From Methanobrevibacter millerae (GTDB lineage Archaea > Methanobacteriota > Methanobacteria > Methanobacteriales > Methanobacteriaceae), in NCBI RefSeq assembly GCF_900103415.1, contig NZ_FMXB01000009.1, forward strand, positions 48,463 to 112,462: a stretch of 64,000 bases of DNA, written 5' to 3'. A program made the translations under genes and the position numbers. Positions 38,261 to 46,930 of the stretch are shown one piece after another. Numbering within the stretch: position 1 is the stretch's first letter; each line of letters starts with the position of its first letter. Under the pieces are notes generated by a model. That model ran no database searches, was not told the origin of the DNA, and saw only the letters and a list, made by a program, of their open reading frames with translations.

Positions 38261-38305
38261 TTATGTAATTTTTCTATTTTTTTCATAATATTTTATGGTG
38301 GGAAT

Positions 38306-39481
38306 ATGGCAAACATTTTTGAAAGAGACAATATTTTCGAAGGGATACAACAAGAAAATGTAATATTTAAGGACAAAAGGCCTTTGGATCATAGGTTTTT
38401 ACCTGAAAAATTATTACACAGGGAAGATCAAGTAACACAGATTGCCAGATATTGGGTTGATGCGCTGAATGACGTAACTCCAACCAACATCACAATCTAC
38501 GGCAAAACGGGAACAGGTAAAACAGCTACCGCCAAATTTGCACGTTCACAGCTTTTGGAGTACTCAGCCGATCAGGACGTATTCATCAAGATTGAATATA
38601 TCAGATGTACCGATTACACTACCGAATACCAGGTCCTGGCACAATTGTGTAAGAAGCTTGGTCGTGACGTTCCTCACAGGGGATGGACAAAGGCTGAAGT
38701 CGTAAACACATTCCGTGACATTTTCAGGACAAACGCATTCGGCAAGAAACTTATTTTAATCGTTATTTTGGACGAAATTGATATTTTGCTTAACAAGGAC
38801 GGTGACGGTATTTTATACACCTTGACCAGAACAGATAACGTTTCAATCTTATCAATCAGTAATTTCCTTGATTTCAAGGGATTAATCAAGTCAAGGGTAA
38901 CAAGCAGTCTCAACGACAAGGAGATTGTCTTTCCGCCATACAACGCCAGTCAGTTGACCGATATCCTAAACGAAAGGGCTAAACTTGCCTTCAATGAAGG
39001 CGTTGTTGAAAGCGACGTCATTCCTTTATGTTCAGCAATGGCTGCAAAGGAAGAGGGTGATGCAAGATTCGCTTTGGATTTATTGAAGACTTCAGGTTTC
39101 ATTGCCGGTGAAGAGGCATCAGAAACCATCAAAAGCGAACATGTAAAAATGGCTAAGGACAGGATAGAACATGATAAATTCGTTGATGTCGTTAAGACAC
39201 TTCCAACCCAGCAGCAAAGGGTTTTGGAAGCTGTTTTGAATTTGACTAATGAAAACGAGGAAATCACTTCCGGTAAATTGTATGATGCCTATAAGGAAGT
39301 GTCAAAAAAGGATGCAGTAACCTACAGAAGGATTTTTGACTTTATCAATGAGCTTGAGATGCTTGGTATAATCTCTACAAATACCATTTCCCGTGGACGT
39401 GGAAAGGGAAGAACAAACATAATCAAGCTTCAGTGCGATGAGGACCTGCTTGAATCAAGCCTCTACGACCCGACTATTTAG
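38306..39481 (+). CDS. cdc6: Orc1/Cdc6 origin-binding initiator
   Basis: 391 residues from ATG at 38306, behind GGTGGGA. The frame extends 17 codons upstream, but that would begin inside the promoter. The AAA+ domain has Walker A GKTGTGKT (66-73) and Walker B ILDEID (D156, E157), then [13 protein letters not shown] as sensor 1. The C-terminal winged helix covers about 300-391, with [19 protein letters not shown]. The protein recognises ORBs and loads MCM. It lies directly beside the repeats it should bind. The last bases overlap the stop of pyrB on the other strand. Confidence 0.95.
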   Translation: MANIFERDNIFEGIQQENVIFKDKRPLDHRFLPEKLLHREDQVTQIARYWVDALNDVTPTNITIYGKTGTGKTATAKFARSQLLEYSADQDVFIKIEYIRCTDYTTEYQVLAQLCKKLGRDVPHRGWTKAEVVNTFRDIFRTNAFGKKLILIVILDEIDILLNKDGDGILYTLTRTDNVSILSISNFLDFKGLIKSRVTSSLNDKEIVFPPYNASQLTDILNERAKLAFNEGVVESDVIPLCSAMAAKEEGDARFALDLLKTSGFIAGEEASETIKSEHVKMAKDRIEHDKFVDVVKTLPTQQQRVLEAVLNLTNENEEITSGKLYDAYKEVSKKDAVTYRRIFDFINELEMLGIISTNTISRGRGKGRTNIIKLQCDEDLLESSLYDPTI

Positions 39482-40409
39482 GGTTGTTCTTTATTAATGT
39501 CTTTAAAATTGCCATTCTCACAGGCACTGCGTTTGCCGCCTGCTTGAAATACTTGTTGTATTTCGTATCGTCAACATCACCATCTATCTCATCTATTCTA
39601 GGCAAAGGATGCATGACTATCAAATCCTTGCCTTCAAGCATCTTTTTGTTAATTATATAGGCTCCTTTTATCTTTAAATAATCGTCAATGTCACCGAAGC
39701 GTTCCTTTTGAATTCTGGTGACGTATAGGACGTTAACCTTGTCTATTATTTCATTTATGTTTGAAACTTCGGTGTAGGACATGTTCATCTTGTCCAAATC
39801 GTGAAGGATTTCCTGAGGCATCTTCAGTTCAGGTGGTGATACGAAATAAAGCTCCACGTTGTCATAAAGGCACAGTGCGTTTGCAAGAGAGTGAACCGTA
39901 CGTCCGAACTTTAAATCTCCGATAAGAGCAATCTTTAAGTTGTCTATTGAGCCTATTTCCTGTTTTATGGTGTATAGGTCAAGCAATGTCTGAGTTGGGT
40001 GCTGTCCCGCTCCGTCTCCCGCATTAATGACAGGCACGTCAACCACGTCTGATATGAATTTTGACACTCCTTCAAGTTCGTGCCTTATTACCAGGGCGTC
40101 GCAGTAGCCTTCAAACATTTTTGCAGTATCTGCAATGCTTTCACCTTTTGACACGCTTGAAGAGCCGCTGCTTTCAAAGCCTATGCATTCTCCGCTCAGG
40201 CGTTTCATTGCGGTTTCAAAAGACATTCTTGTCCTTGTGGAAGGTTCAAAAAACATCACTCCCAGGAGTTTTCCCTTTAGCTCTTCGGATATTTCCCTTG
40301 ACTGGGCGATGTCTTCCAGTTTGGATGCTTCGTCAAGCAGGTAGTCGATATCTGATCTTTTCATGTCCTTTATTGATATTATGTTTTTCAAATCAAAAAT
40401 TTTAACCAA
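39474..40409 (-). CDS. pyrB: Aspartate carbamoyltransferase, catalytic chain
   Basis: About 311 residues with the carbamoyl-phosphate loop [18 protein letters not shown], the aspartate-binding segments VIRHELEG and [12 protein letters not shown], and [11 protein letters not shown]. It joins carbamoyl phosphate to aspartate in pyrimidine synthesis. The start is uncertain: TTG at 40409 overlaps the flavodoxin stop. An ATT at 40400 would give the more usual short N-terminus beginning [12 protein letters not shown]. No ATG is available before residue 17. Confidence 0.93.
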   Translation of the reverse strand: MVKIFDLKNIISIKDMKRSDIDYLLDEASKLEDIAQSREISEELKGKLLGVMFFEPSTRTRMSFETAMKRLSGECIGFESSGSSSVSKGESIADTAKMFEGYCDALVIRHELEGVSKFISDVVDVPVINAGDGAGQHPTQTLLDLYTIKQEIGSIDNLKIALIGDLKFGRTVHSLANALCLYDNVELYFVSPPELKMPQEILHDLDKMNMSYTEVSNINEIIDKVNVLYVTRIQKERFGDIDDYLKIKGAYIINKKMLEGKDLIVMHPLPRIDEIDGDVDDTKYNKYFKQAANAVPVRMAILKTLIKNNPK

Positions 40410-40896
40410 CCCTTTTTTCTATTATATCGTTAATCCTATTAGCGTAATTTTCAATTTCCTCTTTGTTCAAAGAAGGTATTTCACCACTTTTTTCGATAAG
40501 TTTTTTGGATTTTCTCCTTTCGAGGAAGTTTCCTCTATCCGTATTGATATTGTAACCGAAGTTTCCGCATGCGAATGAAGATTCTATAAGTTCCGGTGTA
40601 AATGCTTTGTTCAAATTGTACAAGATGTCTAAATTTTCATCTCCATTTACATATAACGCATGAGGTTTTCCAAGCAGCGTCTTGATGTTTCTTGAAATGA
40701 ATATCTTGAATGAGTTTTGAACCCTGCCGTTGTAGGCTGAGGCTCCCAGGACTATGAAGTTGTACTTCAGTATGCATTCATCCTTGGCTCTCTCAATTGG
40801 AATAAGCACTACTTCCGCATTAATTAAATTCTTTAAGATTTCAGCGGACTCTTTGGTATCTTCAATCAACGTTGAATAAAATATTACAATTTTCAT
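40402..40896 (-). CDS. Flavodoxin-like protein (HemG-like flavodoxin domain)
   Basis: 164 residues. The N-terminus KIVIFYSTLIEDTKESAEIL matches the FMN phosphate loop of flavodoxins, though the loop is not the classical T-x-T-G-x-T. LGASAYNGRVQNSFKIFI and a GNFGYN segment fit the HemG/flavodoxin-5 type. A redox carrier role is inferred. It overlaps both hisG upstream (four bases) and pyrB downstream, so all three form one operon. Confidence 0.7.
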   Translation of the reverse strand: MKIVIFYSTLIEDTKESAEILKNLINAEVVLIPIERAKDECILKYNFIVLGASAYNGRVQNSFKIFISRNIKTLLGKPHALYVNGDENLDILYNLNKAFTPELIESSFACGNFGYNINTDRGNFLERRKSKKLIEKSGEIPSLNKEEIENYANRINDIIEKRVG

Positions 40897-41753
40897 ATAA
40901 TCCTTTCAATAGGCACTACCAGAATGTCTTTAGCGCCTGCGTTTCTCAAGTCATTTACAAGTTCGAATACCTGGTCTTCATCGATAACGGCCTGAATTGC
41001 AACCGTCTTTTCCTTTGCTAAAACCTCTGATACTGTTGGTCCTTCCATTGAAGGCATCAGCTTTCTAACCTCTTCCAAATCCCTGCTTTTGACGTTCATC
41101 ATGATGAGCTTTTTGCCGAAAGCGTCAATCACTCCCTTGATGCTTCTGTTTACGGCCTCTATCAGTGTCTTTTTTTCGTTCAGGGATTCCTCGTTTGTAA
41201 TTAATACGATAGTGCTTTCAAGAATCGTGTCTATAATCTTTAAATGATTCATCTTCAATGTGGTTCCGGTACTTGTCAGGTCAGTAATCAGGTCTGCAAC
41301 GCCGATGAATGGAGCTATTTCGGTTGATCCGCTAAGTTTCACGATTTTACATTCCAGCTTATGGCTTTCAAGGTAATTTTTAGTTAATGTGGGAAATTCC
41401 GTAGCTATTGTCATTTCCGAAGTCAAATCATCAATCGAATTTATCTGTGAGTCTTCAGGGGATGCCAGAACAAGCTTTGTCTGTCCGAAATTCAGGTCCA
41501 GAAGTTCAATCACTTCGCTTTCGCTTTCCTTTATCAGGTCAACGCCAGTTATTCCCATGTCAACGATTCCGTCAGATACAAATTCCGCAATGTCTGATGC
41601 TCTGGCAAACATAATGTCAATATTCTTGTTATGAGTTTTTGAGATTAATTGTCGGTTATTATTATCCTTTAAGCCCAATCCGGCCTTTTCTAAAATGTCT
41701 ATTGACGGATTGCTTATTCTTCCCTTAGATGGAACGGCTATTTTCAATTTCAT
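40893..41753 (-). CDS. hisG: ATP phosphoribosyltransferase, long form
   Basis: 286 residues. KIAVPSKGRISNPSIDILEKAGL opens the catalytic part, with DMGITGVDLI and VADLITDLTSTGTTLKMNHL as the PRPP loop. The C-terminal about 70 residues (MPSMEGPTVSEVL, VIDEDQVFELVNDLRNAGAKDILVVPIERII) form the ACT-like regulatory domain of the long form, which allows histidine feedback. It catalyses the first step of histidine synthesis. First gene of the hisG-flavodoxin-pyrB operon. Confidence 0.93.
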   Translation of the reverse strand: MKLKIAVPSKGRISNPSIDILEKAGLGLKDNNNRQLISKTHNKNIDIMFARASDIAEFVSDGIVDMGITGVDLIKESESEVIELLDLNFGQTKLVLASPEDSQINSIDDLTSEMTIATEFPTLTKNYLESHKLECKIVKLSGSTEIAPFIGVADLITDLTSTGTTLKMNHLKIIDTILESTIVLITNEESLNEKKTLIEAVNRSIKGVIDAFGKKLIMMNVKSRDLEEVRKLMPSMEGPTVSEVLAKEKTVAIQAVIDEDQVFELVNDLRNAGAKDILVVPIERII

Positions 41754-41941
41754 CCAAACACCTAATATTTCATTTGTATATTAATTTATCTGTTTTCTTT
41801 TTAATACTTATTTGAAATTATTTTTAGGTAATCCTTAATTTATCAAAATATTTAAATATGATTAAAATAAAAGAATATTTAACTTATGATGTAAAATTTC
41901 AGTCATAAGTCAGTAATCGATATTTTAGTGAGGTGAAAAAC

Positions 41942-42154
41942 ATGTCTGAAATTCCAAAAGCTCCAATCGCTAGAATCATTAAAGATACTGGTGCTGAAAG
42001 AGTCAGTGAAGATGCAAAAGTTGAATTAGCTGAAGCATTAGATGAAATCGCACGTAACATTGCTATTAAAGCTAACGAAGCTGCAAAATTAGCAAAACGT
42101 AAAACTATTAAAGCTGAAGATATTAAATTCGCAGTAAATGAATTAGGCTTATAG
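41942..42154 (+). CDS. Archaeal histone
   Basis: 70 residues: IPKAPIARIIKDTGAERVS, the long central helix with LAEALDEIARNIAIKANEAAK, and RKTIKAEDIKFAVNELGL, the complete three-helix histone fold of the HMf type without tails. It wraps chromosomal DNA as dimers and longer stacks. ATG at 41942 has GAGGTGA at 41930-41936. Codons are highly optimised and simple, in keeping with strong expression. A T-rich terminator stretch (42160-42185) follows. Confidence 0.97.
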   Translation: MSEIPKAPIARIIKDTGAERVSEDAKVELAEALDEIARNIAIKANEAAKLAKRKTIKAEDIKFAVNELGL

Positions 42155-42197
42155 ATATAAGTCTTTTACTTTTTTTATTTTTTTTAAAGGTGTTATT

Positions 42198-43502
42198 ATG
42201 GCAGATAATACAATTTTAATTAAAAACGCATTGATTTTAAATCCTGAAAACAATATTGAAGGAAAGAAGGATTTGTTAATTAAAAATGATTTAATCGATG
42301 AAATAGCAGATGAAATCCCAGAAGATAAGGCTGATAAAATCATCGACGCAACAGATAAGATATTGCTTCCGGGTTTAGTCAATACCCACACCCATTTGTC
42401 AATGACTCTATTCAGAGGATTGGCCGATGATTTGGCTCTTGATGAATGGCTTAATGAAAACATATGGCCTGTTGAAGCAAACCTTAATGGATATTATTGT
42501 TATATAGGCGCTCTATTGGGTGCTGTCGAATTAATCAAATCAGGAACTACAACGTTTTCCGACATGTACTTCTATATGGAAGACGTTGCAAAGGCAGTGG
42601 ATGAATCCGGATTGAGGGCTGTATTGTCATACGGCATGATTGATTTCGGCGATGAGGAAAAAAGAAAGGCCGAAATCGAAGAAAACATGAATCTCTTTAA
42701 AAACTGCAACGATACTGCAGACGGAAGAATCAAGGTATTTTTCGGACCTCACTCACCATACACGGCTTCAGAGGAATTATTGAAGGAAGTAAGAAGGCTT
42801 GCTGATGAAACAGGCATCGGAATTCACATACACGTTAGCGAAACCCAAAAGGAAATCGATGACGTATCAGCAGAAAAGGGCTTAAGGCCTTTCGAATACC
42901 TGGATTCAATCGGACTATTGGGACCTGACGTCGTCTGTGCTCACAGCGTATGGCTGAGCGACAGGGAAATCGAAATCATTAAAGAGAAAGATGTTAAGAT
43001 TTCACACAATCCTTGCAGCAACATGAAACTGGCTTCAGGAATAGCTCCGGTATCCAAACTGCTTGAAAACGATATCTGTGTAGCTATCGGTACTGACGGA
43101 GCCTCATCAAACAATAATCTTGATTTGATTGAAGAGCTTAAAACAGCCAGTCTGCTTCAAAAGGTTGCTACTTTAGATCCTAAGGTATTGACTTCAGATG
43201 AAGCTGTTGCAATGGGAACCATTAACGGTGCCCGTGCATTGGGATTGGATGATGAAATAGGAACAGTTGAAGTCGGTAAAAAAGCAGATTTGATTTTAAT
43301 TGATACCAACTGTGCAAATATGGTTCCGGACAGTTCCAATTTAAGTTCCAACATTATTTATGCTGCCAACGGTTCCAATGTAGACACCACTATCTGTAAC
43401 GGTCAGATATTAATGGAAAACAAGGAATTGACTACATTGGATGAGCAGGAAATTTATCAAAAAGCAAGAGAAGCTATAGATCAGCTTAAAAAAGCTATCT
43501 AG
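42198..43502 (+). CDS. dadD: Amidohydrolase: 5'-deoxyadenosine/MTA/SAH deaminase
   Basis: 434 residues of the ATZ/TRZ amidohydrolase family. Metal ligands: NTHTHLSM near residue 65, HIHVSETQKE, the HNPCSNMKLASG stretch and GTDGASSNNNLDL. In methanogens this enzyme deaminates 5'-deoxyadenosine (also SAH and MTA), the by-product of radical SAM enzymes. ATG behind AAGGTG. The stop overlaps that of TfrA on the opposite strand. Confidence 0.9.
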   Translation: MADNTILIKNALILNPENNIEGKKDLLIKNDLIDEIADEIPEDKADKIIDATDKILLPGLVNTHTHLSMTLFRGLADDLALDEWLNENIWPVEANLNGYYCYIGALLGAVELIKSGTTTFSDMYFYMEDVAKAVDESGLRAVLSYGMIDFGDEEKRKAEIEENMNLFKNCNDTADGRIKVFFGPHSPYTASEELLKEVRRLADETGIGIHIHVSETQKEIDDVSAEKGLRPFEYLDSIGLLGPDVVCAHSVWLSDREIEIIKEKDVKISHNPCSNMKLASGIAPVSKLLENDICVAIGTDGASSNNNLDLIEELKTASLLQKVATLDPKVLTSDEAVAMGTINGARALGLDDEIGTVEVGKKADLILIDTNCANMVPDSSNLSSNIIYAANGSNVDTTICNGQILMENKELTTLDEQEIYQKAREAIDQLKKAI

Positions 43503-45138
43503 CTTCAAATTTTATTTTATTTTTATTCATAACGATACTTCTTTTCCAGGCGTCATTGCTTTCAGGAAAATCGCTTCTGAAGTGAGCTCCACGGCTTTCA
43601 CGACGAAGTATAGCTGATTTTACAACCAATATGCAGATTTCAACCATGTTAATTACTTCAAGAGCTGTCAGAAGCTCCGTATTGTACTGGCTTTTATCTG
43701 ATACTTCCAAATTAACAAGCTCTTTCTGCATGGCCTGCAGCTCTCGCAAGGCATCGTTTAATGTTTTCTCTTCTCGAACGATAGCTACCTTTTCCCACAT
43801 CAGCTTCTTGATGTTTTCCTTGAATTCGGATGCCTTGATGGAACCCGGCTTTATTAATCCTTCAAGTCTGGACTTTTCTTCTTCAACCATCTCTAAGTTA
43901 CTTTTAAGTTCAGTTTCTTTAGCTGTTTTTGAAGCTGATTCACCTGCAATCTTTCCGAACACCTGAGTGTCTGCAAGGGCGTTTCCTCCTAAACGGTTGG
44001 CTCCGTGAACTCCTCCGCAGACTTCTCCGCAGGCAAATAAATTAGGAAGTGAAGTTGATGCGTCCGTATTTATCTTGATTCCGCCCATGAAGTGGTGTGC
44101 TGTAGGTGCAACTTCGATAGGCTCATGCTTAATGTCAACACCGACGTTTTCAAACTGCAAAACCATGGTTTCGAGCTTTTCATCGATTAAATCATCGTCG
44201 AGATGTGAAATGTCAAGGTAAACCCCGCCGTTTTCACTGCCTCTTCCTTCTATGATTTCCTGATAGATTGACCTTGCGACAACGTCACGGGTTGCAAGCT
44301 CCATTTTTTCAGGTGAATATTTGCTCATGAAGCGCTCGCTGTCTTTATTAAGCAAAATGCCTCCTTCGGCCCTCACGGCTTCAGTCACCAGCACTCCCTT
44401 TTTGGATTCGGGAGTTACCATTCCTGTAGGGTGGAATTGGATTTGTTCCATGTCTATGAGATTTGCTCCTGCCCTGTAGGCTATTGCAAAGCCGTCTCCA
44501 TTTTTTTGAAAGGTATTGGAAGTTACGGGGTACAGCTGGCCGGCTCCGCCACTGGCAAATATCACGCACTTTGCCTTAAAGTATATTAAACTGGAATCTT
44601 TCAAGTCAAATCCGGTTGCTCCAATTACTTGAAGGCCATCTTGTACGAGGGAAGTTATCATCACTTCCTCTATACATTCAATGTCTCTTTTAATAATTTC
44701 TTCCTTTAGAGCGTTCAACAATTCAGCTCCAGTTCTGTCTCCCTGGAAACAGGTTCTTCTATAGCTTTGTCCGCCAAATGGCCTTTGTGCGATTTTACCG
44801 TTTTCCTGCCTGTCAAATAATGCTCCATAGTTTTCCAAATCAATTAATCTTTTAGGTGATTCGTTTACTAAAATATCAACTAATTTTTCATCGTTTAAAT
44901 AACTACCACCTTTTAAGGTATCCTTTTTATGAGCATCTATGGAGTCTTCTATATCGACAGCCTTAAAAACAGCATTGTATCCGCCTTCTGCCATTCCAGT
45001 ACAACCGGATCTAAAAGAAAGTCCTTTTGACACGATTGTAGCTTTAAGACCAGCATTGTCAACTTCAATTGCTGCCCTTGAACCGGCTCCGCCTGATCCG
45101 ACAATCAATACATCTGTTGTGATTTCCTTAACTTCCAT
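43495..45138 (-). CDS. tfrA: Thiol:fumarate reductase subunit A (flavoprotein)
   Basis: 547 residues from ATG at 45138; the open frame continues 25 codons upstream, but the sequence there is a spacer. VLIVGSGGAGSRAAIEV binds FAD. RPFGGQSYRRTCFQGDRTG, QFHPTGMVTP and HHFMGGIKINTD mark the fumarate reductase/succinate dehydrogenase active site. In Methanobacteriales the enzyme reduces fumarate with coenzymes M and B. The iron-sulfur subunit TfrB is not in the window. Confidence 0.9.
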   Translation of the reverse strand: MEVKEITTDVLIVGSGGAGSRAAIEVDNAGLKATIVSKGLSFRSGCTGMAEGGYNAVFKAVDIEDSIDAHKKDTLKGGSYLNDEKLVDILVNESPKRLIDLENYGALFDRQENGKIAQRPFGGQSYRRTCFQGDRTGAELLNALKEEIIKRDIECIEEVMITSLVQDGLQVIGATGFDLKDSSLIYFKAKCVIFASGGAGQLYPVTSNTFQKNGDGFAIAYRAGANLIDMEQIQFHPTGMVTPESKKGVLVTEAVRAEGGILLNKDSERFMSKYSPEKMELATRDVVARSIYQEIIEGRGSENGGVYLDISHLDDDLIDEKLETMVLQFENVGVDIKHEPIEVAPTAHHFMGGIKINTDASTSLPNLFACGEVCGGVHGANRLGGNALADTQVFGKIAGESASKTAKETELKSNLEMVEEEKSRLEGLIKPGSIKASEFKENIKKLMWEKVAIVREEKTLNDALRELQAMQKELVNLEVSDKSQYNTELLTALEVINMVEICILVVKSAILRRESRGAHFRSDFPESNDAWKRSIVMNKNKIKFEAR

Positions 45139-45228
45139 TTTAATACCTTTCAAAATTATTAATACTATTTTGTTTTTTATATTTAATATAAATATGTAAA
45201 TTGACATAATCATATTAGAGGTTATTGA

Positions 45229-45603
45229 ATGAGACTTAATGGAGAAGTAACGACGGGTTTGGGAAAGGCTGCCTTTTTCCTTTCACAGGATTTTTATGTT
45301 GAAAACTTTATCGCAAACTGCGGTTTCAAGCCGTTTCCGGGCACCTTGAATGTCATAGTCGATGACAAATACTTAAAAGAGATTAATGAAGTTAAGGATA
45401 ATTGTGAAAATATAATAGAACCTGATGAAGGTTTTGGTGCAGTAAAATACATCAAGGCGGTTTTAAACGATGAAATAAATGGAGCCATTGTATTTCCAGC
45501 CAAAACCCAGCATACTGAAAATTATCTGGAATTTATCGCCGAGGCGAAGCTGAGGGATGAGCTGAATCTGGAAGACGGCGATACTGTAACTATCGAATTT
45601 TGA
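45229..45603 (+). CDS. ribK: CTP-dependent riboflavin kinase
   Basis: 124 residues, archaeal RibK: GEVTTGLGKAAFFLSQDFYV as the nucleotide loop, GFKPFPGTLNVIVDD, and LNLEDGDTVTIEF at the end, all as in the MJ0056 family. It phosphorylates riboflavin to FMN using CTP. It lies 43 bases upstream of an FMN riboswitch and on the same strand as ribB. A T-rich stretch and a TATA-like element lie between it and the riboswitch, so separate transcription of ribB is possible. Confidence 0.93.
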   Translation: MRLNGEVTTGLGKAAFFLSQDFYVENFIANCGFKPFPGTLNVIVDDKYLKEINEVKDNCENIIEPDEGFGAVKYIKAVLNDEINGAIVFPAKTQHTENYLEFIAEAKLRDELNLEDGDTVTIEF

Positions 45604-45646
45604 AATCAAAAGTATTTTATATCATAATTGATAAATTTTTTTATAC

Positions 45647-45775
45647 GTTCTCAGGGGCAGGGTGAAATTCCCCACCGGTGGTGATTTTTTAAAAAATAAG
45701 TCCACGAGCACGAAACAGTGTTGATTTGGTGAGATTCCAAAACCGACGGTTACAGTCCGGATGGAAGAGAATAAG
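45647..45775 (+). promoter_or_regulatory. FMN riboswitch (RFN element)
   Basis: The conserved core is plainly visible in order: GGGGCAGGGTGAAATTCCCC (45653-45672), ACCGGTGG, AAGTCCACGAGC, TGGTGAGATTCC, ACCGACGGTTACAGTCCGG and ATGGAAGAGAA. The outer P1 stem pairs TTCTC (45648-45652) with GAGAA near 45768. This matches the bacterial FMN-sensing aptamer along its whole length. It stands 43 bases after ribK and about 50 before the ribB start. Downstream, a T-run at about 45782-45788 and CCCTGG (about 45791) that could pair with CAGGG in the core suggest an expression platform based on a U-tract or on masking of the start region. That mechanism is inferred. Confidence 0.93.
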
Positions 45776-45821
45776 TAGATTATTTTTTAACCCTGGTTCT
45801 AGTACACATGGAGACTTTACT

Positions 45822-46508
45822 ATGAATCAAGAAACAAATTTAGATAAGGCTTTAGAAGCTATTAGAAATGGTGAATTCGTTCTGGTTTTTGACGACGATG
45901 ATAGGGAAGGCGAAGTTGATATGATTATCGCTTCCGAGTTTGTAACCCCTAAATCAATTGCTACTATGAGAAACGATGCAGGCGGCTTAATCTGCAACTG
46001 TTTACACGCAGATTTCTGTGAAGCAATTCATTTGCCTTTCATGGTTGACATCATGAAAGCTGCAACCGAAACCTATCCTGAACTGGCAAAGCTTGCGCCT
46101 ACAGACATTCCGTATGATGAGAGATCTTCATTTTCCATATGGACAAATCATAGAAAATCATTTACCGGCGTTACAGACCACGACAGAGCAATGACCATTA
46201 GCGAAATGGCCATAATGATGAAAGAAGAAAGATTTGATGAATTTGGTGCAACATTCCGTTCACCAGGTCACGTTTGCCTTTTAAGGGGAGCTGACGGACT
46301 TGTAAAAAACAGAAGGGGACATACTGAAATAGGTCTTGCGCTATGTGAGATGGCAGGTGTCACTCCGGTCTGTGTCGTCTGTGAAATGATGGACGGCGAA
46401 ACAGGTCAGGCAACTTCCGTTGCTGATGCCCGCAAATATGGTGAGGAAAACGGACTTGTCTTGCTTAGAGGCGAAGACATCATTAATAAATATTTAGAAG
46501 AATACTAA
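45822..46508 (+). CDS. ribB: 3,4-dihydroxy-2-butanone 4-phosphate synthase
   Basis: 228 residues, archaeal-type RibB: FVLVFDDDDREGEVDMIIASEF, the DDREGE metal motif, MRNDAGGLICNCLH, SSFSIWTNHRKSFTGVTDHDRA, and GHTEIGLALCEMAG. It makes the four-carbon precursor of riboflavin from ribulose 5-phosphate. The open frame reaches back into the riboswitch (45726), but ATG at 45822, preceded by TGGAGA, is the only sensible start. The protein is archaeal while its leader is a bacterial-type riboswitch. Convergent with the next gene (four-base overlap). Confidence 0.94.
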   Translation: MNQETNLDKALEAIRNGEFVLVFDDDDREGEVDMIIASEFVTPKSIATMRNDAGGLICNCLHADFCEAIHLPFMVDIMKAATETYPELAKLAPTDIPYDERSSFSIWTNHRKSFTGVTDHDRAMTISEMAIMMKEERFDEFGATFRSPGHVCLLRGADGLVKNRRGHTEIGLALCEMAGVTPVCVVCEMMDGETGQATSVADARKYGEENGLVLLRGEDIINKYLEEY

Positions 46509-46930
46509 CTGTACATGTTAGTATTATCCATTCTTTTATTTTGAATATAGTTGATTATGAATTGGGTAATCTGCTGTATCTTGTATGAGTTGTAAATGCT
46601 GAATGCAATGTATTTGCCGTCATACATTCCTATTTTTAACCCGTCCCTCACTTCCTTTGTAGGCTCTACCAGAGATATCTTATCCCATGGAACCCTGAGG
46701 GTTTTGCTTTTAAGAGCATTTTCTATATGAATTCCATCGTCCATGATTTTAACTATTTTAACGACACGGCGGTTGTTTGGAGAACCTATCTGAATGTCTC
46801 CGTTTTCATCAAAAACGTAATCAGGAATCAGACAGTTAGCTTTCCATCCCTGTTTTATTTTTCTTGCAACCTGATACCTGTCCTTTTTAGTTAGTTTAAC
46901 TCCCTGTTCAGGGCTTAAATTAAGTGCCAT
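46505..46930 (-). CDS. Conserved hypothetical protein
   Basis: 141 residues. A basic N-terminal part (KKDRYQVARKIKQGW) is followed by strands (RVVKIVKIMDDGIHIENAL, TLRVPWDKISLVEP, KYIAFSIYNSYK) and a C-terminal helix, a pattern resembling a PH-like domain. The start has GGTGAT. It abuts the amidotransferase gene upstream without a gap. I do not recognise the family. Confidence 0.6.
   Translation of the reverse strand: MALNLSPEQGVKLTKKDRYQVARKIKQGWKANCLIPDYVFDENGDIQIGSPNNRRVVKIVKIMDDGIHIENALKSKTLRVPWDKISLVEPTKEVRDGLKIGMYDGKYIAFSIYNSYKIQQITQFIINYIQNKRMDNTNMYS

Larger units (their letters stand above)
37677..38305. other. Replication origin (oriC) with ORB-like repeats
   Basis: A 629-base AT-rich gene-free stretch directly upstream of orc1/cdc6. 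It holds several copies of a TTACACTTGAAA-type motif in both orientations (37693, 37740, 37754, 37907, 38014 and a variant at 38244), runs of six C at 37922-37927, and three inverted repeats. These are the marks of archaeal origins: origin recognition boxes bound by Orc1, and an unwinding region (probably the AT-rich 38060-38220). As I recall, Methanothermobacter origins use a closely similar mini-ORB. Confidence 0.85.
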
